Assembly (NCBI GenBank): GCA_041398565.1
Contig: JAWKUN010000002.1
Span: 1,364,001-1,428,000 of the forward strand
Length of the DNA stretch: 64,000 nucleotides
Direction: 5' to 3'
From: DATGPD01 sp041398565
GTDB taxonomy: Bacteria; Planctomycetota; UBA1135; UBA2386
Shown: positions 14,797-22,900 of the stretch, one piece after another
Position numbering within the stretch: position 1 is the stretch's first letter
Layout: each line of letters starts with the position of its first letter
Notes under the pieces: generated by a model
Databases searched by the model: none
The model's input: the letters and a program-made list of their open reading frames with translations, nothing else
Told to the model about the DNA's origin: nothing
Made by a program: the position numbers and the translations under genes

Positions 14797-16697
14797 GCTC
14801 CTCCCTTGCCGCCGAGCCGGCGCAACAGCTCCGCTTGGATCTGGCCGGGGCGGATGGGCTGCCCGGCGACGTTCGACCAGCAGTCGATGTCCATGAGCGT
14901 GTGGGTGCGCAGCACCTGCGCCAGCTGCGCCATGCGGCGGTTGTCCGGGGTGATGTGGGCCGCGTCCGGCGCATCGCTGTAGTTGATCTCGACCGTCAGC
15001 ACGCGCCGGAAGCGCGCGAAGATCTCGGCGAGGCCCGGCTCGAGCGGCGACAGGAAGCGAATGTGCAGGGACGACACGCGGTGGCCGTCGGCGCGCACGC
15101 GGTCCACCGCCTCCTCGATGGAGCCGAGGGTCGAACCCCAGCCGACCACGAGCAGGTCGCCTTCGGGGTCGCCGCGCACCTGCGGTGGCTTGAGCGACTC
15201 GCGAAAGACCGCCAGCTTGCGGCTGCGCATGTCGCAGCCCGTCTGGTTGGCGTCGGGGTCGTAGGCCACCTTGGCACCCCGCGTGTGCGCCAGGCCGGTG
15301 AGCACGTACTCGCCACCCTTCTGCCCCGGAATCGGGCGTGGCGACAGGCCGGTGTCGGGATCCCAGTCGTACGCCGTCACACCTGCCTGCCAGGGCGATT
15401 GGTCCAGCGGCGGCGCCAGCCATTCGGCTTGCACCTGTGGGCGCGGGAACGGTTGCACGCCGGTCGCCAGGTTGGCGTCGGTGAGCAGCATCACCGGCAT
15501 GCGCAGCGACTCGGCGAGCTTGCGGGCGGTGATCACGAAGTGGAAGCACTCTTCGATCGTCGCCGGCGCCAGGATGACCTTGGGCGTGTCGCCAGGTTGG
15601 CCGTAGAGCGACGCCAGGAGGTCACCTTGCTCGACCTTGGTGGGCAGGCCGGTGCTGGGCCCGCCACGCTGCACCAGGATCAGCACCAGCGGCACCTCGG
15701 CCATCACCGCCAAGCCGAGGAACTCGGTCTTGAGCGCCAGGCCGGGGCCGGAGGTGATGGTGCACGCGGTCTTGCCGGCGTAGGAGGCGCCGATCGCGAA
15801 GCCGATGGCGGCGATCTCGTCCTCGGCCTGGTGCACGACGCCGCCGACGCTCTTGAAGGCTCCGGCCAGATGGTGCGACGCCGAGGTGGCGGGCGTGATC
15901 GGGTACATCGCCACCATCTCGATGCCGGCGGCCATGACTCCCAGGGCCACCGCCTGGTTGCCGTTGGCGACGATGAGCGCCTGATCCTCCGGGCGTGGCG
16001 GGATCTCGTAGCGCAGCTCCAGGGTCTGCTCGCCGAAGGCGTAGCCAGCGCGCACCAGGTCCTGGTTCTTGGCGATCACCGCCGGGCCCTTCTTGGCGAA
16101 CACGAAGGCCACCTCGGCCATCGCCTTCTCCACGTCGCGGCAGGTGATGTAGCAGAGCATGCCCAGCACGAACATGTTCTTGCCGACGCGCACGTCCTGG
16201 GCGACCTTCTGGCACGCGTCCTCGAGTGCGACCTCGCGCACGTCGAGGCCTTGCGCGCGGAACTCGGCCACTGCCGCGGCATAGTCGCGCCGCACTTCCT
16301 CGCGCTGGTCGTGCGCCCACTTGTTCTCGAGGATGACGATCGTGCCCTTCTTGTAGGCGCGCTGCTCGATGCGCCCGTACAGCACCTGCTCGTTGAGCGC
16401 GATCGCCAGGTCGGCCTCGTCGCCGGTGTTGGTCACGACGCTGCTGCCGACCCGCACGCGGATGCCGCTGGCGCCGGCACGCGAGCGCGCCGGCGGCTTG
16501 ATCTCGGCCGGGATGATCTCGACCGTCCAGACGCCGTTGCCCATCTTGGCGCTCACCGCGCCGTAGGTCTGGCCCGCCTTCTGCGCGCCCTCGCCCGAGT
16601 CGCTGACGATCTCGACGATGTGCTCGCGCACGCGTCGGACTCCGGGCTCGCCGTGCTGCGCCGCAGTCGCCGGCGTGCCTGTGTGCGTCGAGGTCAT
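14793..16697 (-). CDS. korA: 2-oxoacid:ferredoxin oxidoreductase, fused gamma-alpha subunit
   Basis: A 634-residue fusion. Residues about 25-215 form the gamma domain (DSGEGAQKAGQTYGAV, then NEQVLYGRIEQRAYKKGTIVI). From about residue 235 comes the alpha (pyrimidine-binding) domain, with MYPITPATSASHHLAG, QAEDEIAAIGFAIGASYAG, TITSGPGLALKTEFLGLA and QRGGPSTGLPTKVEQGDL, all strong KorA/VorB-type signatures. This fused form is common in aerobic and microaerobic bacteria that use a KGOR in the TCA cycle. The ATG at 16695-16697 follows the hemerythrin-like gene stop with no gap. The partner is korB immediately downstream. Confidence 0.93.
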   Translation of the reverse strand: MTSTHTGTPATAAQHGEPGVRRVREHIVEIVSDSGEGAQKAGQTYGAVSAKMGNGVWTVEIIPAEIKPPARSRAGASGIRVRVGSSVVTNTGDEADLAIALNEQVLYGRIEQRAYKKGTIVILENKWAHDQREEVRRDYAAAVAEFRAQGLDVREVALEDACQKVAQDVRVGKNMFVLGMLCYITCRDVEKAMAEVAFVFAKKGPAVIAKNQDLVRAGYAFGEQTLELRYEIPPRPEDQALIVANGNQAVALGVMAAGIEMVAMYPITPATSASHHLAGAFKSVGGVVHQAEDEIAAIGFAIGASYAGKTACTITSGPGLALKTEFLGLAVMAEVPLVLILVQRGGPSTGLPTKVEQGDLLASLYGQPGDTPKVILAPATIEECFHFVITARKLAESLRMPVMLLTDANLATGVQPFPRPQVQAEWLAPPLDQSPWQAGVTAYDWDPDTGLSPRPIPGQKGGEYVLTGLAHTRGAKVAYDPDANQTGCDMRSRKLAVFRESLKPPQVRGDPEGDLLVVGWGSTLGSIEEAVDRVRADGHRVSSLHIRFLSPLEPGLAEIFARFRRVLTVEINYSDAPDAAHITPDNRRMAQLAQVLRTHTLMDIDCWSNVAGQPIRPGQIQAELLRRLGGKGGA

Positions 16698-17129
16698 TCA
16701 GTCACCCACACCGATGTCGGTCCAGATGGAATCCACGAACAGTTCGGTTTCTTTCGCCTCGTGGGTCGCCAGGTCCGCCTGCAACTGCTTCGTCGCGTCG
16801 CGCAGCTCGGTGCTCTTGGCGACCACGTCCTTGGCCATGGCCAGCAGGCTGCGGCCGCGTGCGAGGAGCTGCGCGTGCTCGTCCTTCAGACCGAGCAGTG
16901 CGTTCTGTTGCTCCGGCGAGCGGCGACGGATGTTCGCGTGCAGGCCGCTGATCTCGTCCTCCTCGGCGCGGAAGTGTCGCTCGAGCAGGGGGAGGAGACG
17001 CTCCAGGCAGTGCAGCGACTCGGCCGGACTTCCGGTCTGCGTGCAGACCTTGGCGGCGAGGTTCTCGATCTCGCGGTGCTCGTCGAGGATCTGCTTCTTG
17101 CTGCCCTTGGGATTCGGGTTCGAGCTCAT
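16698..17129 (-). CDS. Hemerythrin-like (HHE) domain protein, first gene of the operon
   Basis: A 143-residue helical protein. His18 (DEHREI), His52 and Glu56 (ERHFRAEED), His85 (DEHAQL) and His123 with Glu127 (THEAKETEL) match the spacing of a di-iron hemerythrin four-helix bundle. Such proteins bind oxygen, NO or iron. The stop codon abuts the korA ATG (TGAATG), so it is co-transcribed and probably coupled. KGOR and Rnf FeS clusters are oxygen sensitive; a protective O2/NO-scavenging or iron-handling role is an inference from this position. The frame stays open upstream for another 149 codons, but those read as high-GC noise; the ATG at 17127-17129 begins the recognisable protein. Confidence 0.88.
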   Translation of the reverse strand: MSSNPNPKGSKKQILDEHREIENLAAKVCTQTGSPAESLHCLERLLPLLERHFRAEEDEISGLHANIRRRSPEQQNALLGLKDEHAQLLARGRSLLAMAKDVVAKSTELRDATKQLQADLATHEAKETELFVDSIWTDIGVGD

Positions 17130-17478
17130 GGCAGATGTCGTGCGTTGGGCTCGAGACGCGTCACCGGCGCCCCGAGCGGGACCGTGCGCGGACCTGCCTC
17201 GACACCGAGGCGGGGCCGCACAAGGGCTGAACACCGACTCCCGCCCAAGGTTTGCCGAACCGCGTACGGACTGAAGCCGCCGGTGCCAGCGGAGGCCTCG
17301 ACCGACGCGCTGGGGGAAGGCTGCGGGTAGGCCGCCTCGCCCGGCACCCTGGCTCAGATGGATCGCGCGAAGCCGTCGCTCGCGGATCCGATCGTGCCGG
17401 ACGTCCCCCACGGTCGGGTGGCCGAAGTCCCCACGGTCGGGCGATTCGCTAGCATTCCCGCCGGAGGTATCGTCTCTC
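17130..17478. promoter_or_regulatory. Divergent intergenic region between the KGOR-Rnf operon and the protease gene
   Basis: About 350 bases with no supported gene. It must hold the promoter of the large minus-strand operon and that of the plus-strand protease. The clearest structure is a pair of near-identical direct repeats at 17403-17441, listed separately. No convincing sigma-70 boxes could be called by eye in this GC-rich sequence. Confidence 0.5.
17403..17441 (+). repeat. Two direct repeats (GTCCC(C)CACGGTCGGG) upstream of the protease gene
   Basis: The first copy is at 17403-17418 and the second at 17427-17441; they differ only by one C in a C-run. Start-to-start spacing is 24 bases, a little over two helical turns, and the second copy ends 37 bases before the TTG start. 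This is the geometry of paired regulator sites on one face of the DNA, but chance duplication cannot be excluded. Confidence 0.5.
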
Positions 17479-19509
17479 TTGACAACCAAAGTCTCGTTCC
17501 GTGCCGCGTGTGCGGCCGTTCTCCTTCTCGGCGTCTTGCCGAGCCAACAGGTCGCCCCGGTCGCGACCACACCCAACGACGCCCAGGCGCGTCTCTTGCA
17601 AGCCCTGCAGCTCGCCGCCCAGCGCGACTACGCGGCGGTGCCCGGCGAGCGCGAGTTCTCGGGGCGCATGATCGTGCGGCCTCTGCAAGCCGACACCCTC
17701 GCCGCCGCCGGTCTGGGTCCGGTCGCGGCCGCGCTGCGCGCCACCGCCCTGCGCGAGATCGCCGCCTTCGGTGCGGCCAAGCACGTCGACGCCACCGACG
17801 AGTTCTTGATCACCGTCCCATCCGGCAGCGAGAACATCGTGGCGCGCCGCTTGATGGCCACCATGGCGTTCCAGTACGCCGAGCCCGACTGGACCCTCTA
17901 TCCCATCGCCTGCCCGAACGACACGTTCTTCTCGGTGCAGTGGCACCACCAGGCCGACAAGATGCAGTCGTGCCTGGCCTGGGACCTGCACACCGGCAAC
18001 GCCTCGGTGTCGGTCGGGATCTGCGACACCGGCGTGCTCACCACGCACGAGGACCTGCAGCTGCACCGTCTCGAGGGCTACAACGCCGTCGATCAGCGCT
18101 GGGAGTCGGCGGGCGGCGCCATCTCGCCCGTGCACCCGCACGGCACCCAGACCACCGGCTGCGCGGCCGCCAACGGCAACAACGGCCTCGGCGTCTCCGG
18201 CGTGGGCTGGAACCTGTCGCACCGCATGCTGCGCGTCTCCAACGTCAGCACCGGCAGCGCCTCGATGAGCGTGCTGCAGCACGCGGCGCGCACCTCGGTG
18301 GAGAACGGCGACAAGGTGGCGAGCGTCAGCTACAGCGGCGCCGACTCGAGCTCCAACCTGACCACCGCGACCTACATCAAGTCGATCGGCGGGCTCTTGG
18401 TTTGGGCGGCCGGCAACGACAACCGCAACCTCACCCTCGGCAACCGCGACAGCGACGACCTCATCGTCGTCGGCGCCACCGACCAGAGCGACCTCAAGGC
18501 GTCGTTCTCGGCCTACGGCAACTTCGTCGACCTGGTGGCCCCGGGCGTGAGCGTGGCGACCACGAGCAACGCCAGCACCTCGAGCTACGTGTACGCGAGC
18601 GGCACCAGCTTCGCCTGTCCGCTGACGGCCGGGCTGTGCGCGCTCATCTGGTCGAAGAATCCGGCGCTCACGCCCGACCAGGTCGAAGCGGTGCTCAAGG
18701 GGTCCACCGACGACCTCGGCGCCGGCGGCGTCGACAGCACCTTCGGCTACGGCCGCATCAACTCCTACAAGGCGATGCTGCAGGCCGGCGGCGGTGGCGG
18801 CGGCTCGGCACCGGTGGCCGACTTCGTCGGCACGCCGACGTCGGGCTCGGCGCCGCTGGTGGTGTCGTTCACCGACACGTCGAGCAACGCGCCGACGGCG
18901 TGGAGCTGGACCTTCGGCGACGGCGGCGTGTCGAGCGCGCAGAATGCGAGCCACACCTACACCCAGGCCGGCACCTACACCGTGACCCTGACCGCCGGCA
19001 ACGCCTTCGGCCAGGACACCGAGACCAAGGTCGGCTACATCACCGTGTCGGGTGGCGGTGGCACCGAGCAGCAGATCGCCTTCGACGGCTTCGAGTCGGC
19101 CAACTACTCGGGTGGCACCGGATGGCTCGGGGCCTGGTCCGCGTCGGGCGACGTGTCGATCCGCACCGACGGGCCGAACAGCGGCTCGCGGCACGCGCGC
19201 CTGCGCCGGGCCACAGGGCTGCTGCAGCGGCAGGTGGACCTCACCGGTGTGACCGCGGCCACGCTCAACTTCGCGTTGCGCCTGCGCTCGTTCGAGAACG
19301 GCGACACGTTCCTGGTGCGCGTCACGTCGGGCAGCACGACGCTGTGGTCGCGCACGTTCGTGAACGGCGAGGACGACAACTCCTACCACGACTACACCGC
19401 CAGCCTCGGCAGCGGCCTCGGCGTGGTGACCGTGGAGTTCGACGCCAACATGAGTGCCACGTCCGACTACGCCTACGTCGACGACGTCGAGGTGCGCGGC
19501 ACGCGCTGA
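17479..19509 (+). CDS. Secreted subtilisin-family (S8) protease with PKD domain and C-terminal beta domain
   Basis: A 676-residue protein starting with TTG; a GGAGG at 17463-17467 with 11-base spacing decides this start. Signal peptide at residues 1-22, then a propeptide-like region up to about 140. The catalytic triad is intact: Asp183 (ICDTG), His221 (HPHGT), Ser377 (GTSFACPL), with the oxyanion Asn in WAAGNDN near 313. A Gly/Ser linker leads to a PKD domain (about 437-520, with the typical WSWTFGDGG). A last beta-sandwich of about 150 residues resembles a carbohydrate-binding or P-like fold. It probably degrades extracellular protein or processes surface proteins. A strong hairpin follows the stop codon. 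Confidence 0.93.
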   Translation: MTTKVSFRAACAAVLLLGVLPSQQVAPVATTPNDAQARLLQALQLAAQRDYAAVPGEREFSGRMIVRPLQADTLAAAGLGPVAAALRATALREIAAFGAAKHVDATDEFLITVPSGSENIVARRLMATMAFQYAEPDWTLYPIACPNDTFFSVQWHHQADKMQSCLAWDLHTGNASVSVGICDTGVLTTHEDLQLHRLEGYNAVDQRWESAGGAISPVHPHGTQTTGCAAANGNNGLGVSGVGWNLSHRMLRVSNVSTGSASMSVLQHAARTSVENGDKVASVSYSGADSSSNLTTATYIKSIGGLLVWAAGNDNRNLTLGNRDSDDLIVVGATDQSDLKASFSAYGNFVDLVAPGVSVATTSNASTSSYVYASGTSFACPLTAGLCALIWSKNPALTPDQVEAVLKGSTDDLGAGGVDSTFGYGRINSYKAMLQAGGGGGGSAPVADFVGTPTSGSAPLVVSFTDTSSNAPTAWSWTFGDGGVSSAQNASHTYTQAGTYTVTLTAGNAFGQDTETKVGYITVSGGGGTEQQIAFDGFESANYSGGTGWLGAWSASGDVSIRTDGPNSGSRHARLRRATGLLQRQVDLTGVTAATLNFALRLRSFENGDTFLVRVTSGSTTLWSRTFVNGEDDNSYHDYTASLGSGLGVVTVEFDANMSATSDYAYVDDVEVRGTR

Positions 19510-19529
19510 TCGGCGGCGCGCGGACTGCC

Positions 19530-19556
19530 GAGGAAGCCGGTTCCGCCGGCTTCCTC
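19530..19556 (+). terminator. Hairpin terminator after the protease gene
   Basis: Perfect 11-bp stem, GAGGAAGCCGG at 19530-19540 with CCGGCTTCCTC at 19546-19556 and a 5-base loop, 20 bases after the stop codon. No T-run follows, but stem strength and position support termination. Confidence 0.75.
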
Positions 19557-19665
19557 GTGCGGCGTCGATGGCGTCGCCTCGATCGCGGGCCCTTGGGCTG
19601 CAAGCGCGGCGAGTCGTCGTGCCTTGGTCGCGGCCCGGCCGCGACGGCTCAGGCCTGCCGCGCCT

Positions 19666-19821
19666 TCACCGCCGCGTCGCTTCGTTGGGGCGTACGTGCA
19701 AGACGTAGCCGAAGCGCTCGCGGCCGTCGGCCACCGGGAACGAGGCGCAAGCCTGCACGCCCGCGGCGGCCAGCGACCGTTGGACCTGGCTCATGGCGCC
19801 GAGTTCGTCGTCGCCCTGCAT
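19666..19821 (-). CDS. Possible small protein of 51 residues (unrecognised)
   Basis: A short minus-strand reading frame in the 450-base gap between the protease and the RHS gene. The sequence starts MQGDDELGAMSQVQRSLAAA, and its second half (ASFPVADGRERFGYVLHVRP) has a more protein-like composition than the surrounding shadow frames, with a plausible strand-turn-strand. No ribosome-binding site is evident; an internal ATG at 19792-19794 would give 42 residues. A perfect 16-base tandem duplication lies 30 bases upstream of its start. It could be a real small regulator or chance coding in GC-rich DNA. Confidence 0.3.
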   Translation of the reverse strand: MQGDDELGAMSQVQRSLAAAGVQACASFPVADGRERFGYVLHVRPNEATRR

Positions 19822-19850
19822 CGGGCAGCGCCGGGTGCGGCTCCGACGCA

Positions 19851-19882
19851 GGCGTCCGGACGGGCAGGCGTCCGGACGGGCA
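19851..19882 (+). repeat. Perfect tandem duplication of 16 bases
   Basis: GGCGTCCGGACGGGCA occurs twice without a gap (19851-19866 and 19867-19882). Each copy contains the 10-base palindrome CGTCCGGACG. It sits between the small minus-strand frame (start 19821) and the RHS gene (start 19959), so it could serve either promoter as a two-site operator. Confidence 0.6.
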
Positions 19883-19958
19883 CGGTTCCAGCGAACAAAG
19901 AAAGCGGAGGTTGGTGAGGCGATCCGCGCCGGCTCGGACCCAAGGAGTCCACGCATTC

Positions 19959-22900
19959 GTGTCAACGATGAGCACCACCTTCCGAGCGACTCCCTCTTCC
20001 CCTGCCCCTGTTCCTTTCGAGCGCGCGTTGCGCGAGCCGACCGGTTGCGCGAGCCGCGTTTTGCCGAAGCCGGCGCGCAGGTCCTCGCGACGCTCGGCAC
20101 GTCCGGCGCTCCTGGGCCGCTTGGCATCCCTCGGCCTGGCGTTGCTCGCCCTGAGCTCGAGGCCCTCGTACGCGCAGGCGCCGCAGACTCCGGCGGGACC
20201 CACCGGCCCTGCCGCGGAGGCGCCCGAACCCATCCCGGCGAACGGCAACCTCCAGGTGGAGGCCCTGCTCTCCGCTGACGCCGTGGGCAACCTGGACGGG
20301 GCGAGGGTCGGTGGTCGAGAAGAGGTGCAGTTGGCCGTCGGTGAGCGCCCCTTCTGGGGCAACACCTCGCGGTGCGGCGCCCCGCCCCTCGACCTCGGGG
20401 CGGCGCTGGCGCCCAGCGGGCCGGCCCCTGCCGAGGGTTTCGACCGTGGCCGCAAGTTGGTCCGCGACGTCCTCGGAACGACGCCGCTCGCCGACGCGCC
20501 GGGATACGGCGCGGCCTACGCATTCGGAGCGGCCGGCACGGTCTCGCCTGCGACGGGTGCCTTCGTGCATCCGTTCACTCTGCTGACGGTCCCGGCCGAC
20601 GTTCCCGAGTCGAGTCTCGCGCTGCGTGCCGTGTACGCCAGCAACATGGTCGACCCGACGACCGGGTTCCGCCCCTTCGGTCCGCGCTTCGCGTTGTCGG
20701 GCTACGACGTCCTGGTGCGCAGTTCGGGGCAGTGCGCGAACGGTGCCGCGACCTCGGTGACTCTCTACCGCGGTGATGGTGACGTGACGACGTACGTTCT
20801 GCAGACCGCGAATTGCACCTCGTACGACGTGGTCCAAGGCATCTTCGACTCGCTGTCGTTCGACGCGGCCAGTGACCAGTACCGTCGCCGCCTGGCTGAC
20901 ACCGGCCACACGATCGTCTACCAGCGCATCGCGTCCACCAACCAGTACCGACGGAAGGGGGTGGTCGACCAGTACGGCAACACGATCTACTACCTGTACA
21001 ACGACGCTCTCGGACAGCCGACCGAGCTGTCGACGATCCTCGACATCCGCAACGTCAAGATCGTCTTCACCTGGGGCACCGTGGCGGGGCAGCGGCGCGT
21101 CGTCCGCATCGGCTACGACCGGAACTCGGTCGGGATGCCGAACCTCGCGGACGGTGATCTGGAGATCGACCTGGCCTACGACCCGGCGACGGCGGCCCTC
21201 ACCAGGATCGCGTGGTTCAACACCGAGGTCATCCGTGACTCGCAAGCGCCGTTGGGTCGCCTGAACGTTCAGACCGAGACCAGCAAGCTGCGGCCGGCGT
21301 TGCGGCTGACGTGGCACGCCAACGGCCACATCTGGAAGGTCTACGACGACACGTACGTGAGCCAGAGCGTGCTGCGCATCCACAACGAGTGGAGCCAGGA
21401 CGCTGCCTACGGTTGGCGCGTGGTCAAGCAGGGCGAGGGTGACCTGCAGACGACGACGATCATCCACAGCTTCGACTACTCTGCCTGGCCGACCTTCAAC
21501 CGCACGGTGTACGTCAACCCGATCGGTACCGCGGTGACCGTGACCATGAACCCCAACCTGGCGGTGACCGGGGTGACGATGGCTGCCGCGATCCTGCCGC
21601 GCGACGCCGAGTTCGGCGTCGGAACGGACCACCAGAGCCTGGATTGGACCATCGGCTACAACGCGCCGTGGGGACTGCCGTCATCCATCGTCACGCCGCT
21701 CGGTCGGACGTTCACCTTCGGTTGGTCGGCGGCCACCGGCGCTCTCGAGAGCGTGACCGTCGCCAAGTCGGGGCTGCAGGTGAAGCACGGCTTCGACTAC
21801 GAGACGATCGACACCAGCGTCAAGAAGGCCTACTCGTACGAAGGTACGACGCAGAGGATGGCGCACACGTTCGTCTACGCGCGCTCGGGAGAGTCCATCC
21901 AGTCGGTGACGATCTCGTCCGAGGCCTACACCGACGCGCGCGGCACTTCGCATCTGCCGATCGTGCGCAAGCTCAACTTCAACGGCCGTGGTCAGTTGAT
22001 CGAGCAGACGGACGGCGAAGGCACCGCGACACGAATCACCTACCGTACGGCGGTCGAGAGCGGGCGCTACTTCGAGGCGACGTCGTCCGTCGGACCGGCC
22101 GTCAACCCGATCGTCACGACGTTGACGACCGACGATCTCGGGCGCGTCACCGGGGTGGCGCGCGGTGGCGCCGGCCGGGAGACCAAGTACGCCTACGACA
22201 CGTTGCGCCGCGTGAAGAGCATCACGTCGTGTTCGTGCGCGGGCCTCACCTACTACTCCTACGATCGTCACGGTCGCCTGGCCGTGCGCCGGGTCGAGAA
22301 CCGCGACGAGAACGGTGTCAGCCGCCCGCGTGCCTGGGTGCAGGAGGAGTGGCTGTACGACGACCTGGGTCGGCTGGCGGTGACCAACAACGACCAGGCG
22401 CCACTGGATGCGGCGTCGGAAGACGTCTTGTCGACCGCCTACTTCTATCGGGCCGACCACCTGCCGCAGACGGTGGTCATGCCGAACGGCAGCGCCAACA
22501 GCGTCGTGTGGGACGGCTATCGGTTCCACTACAAGACCGTTCACGATCAGGCGGGCGTGGCCTTCGTGCCGGCTCGGCACTTCTACGACCGCGACGGCAT
22601 GCTGGTGCGCATCCGAGACGGCGCCGGTGCCGACAGACTGATACAGCGCGACGCACTCGGCATGCTCGATGCCGTGCTCGACCCGACCGGTCGCGGCAAG
22701 GTGCAGGTCGTACGCGACGGTCTCCGCCGCGTGCAAGAGGTCGTGGCGATCAGCTTGGTGTCGAGCGCAACGGTGGCGCGCGTCGGCTACGACTACGACG
22801 AGATGGGCGAAGTCATCCGCGTCAAGAAGTGGATTCACGACGCCGGCAGCGATCTCTTCGACACCGCCCTCATTCTGCGCAACGGGCGTGGGCAGGTGAT

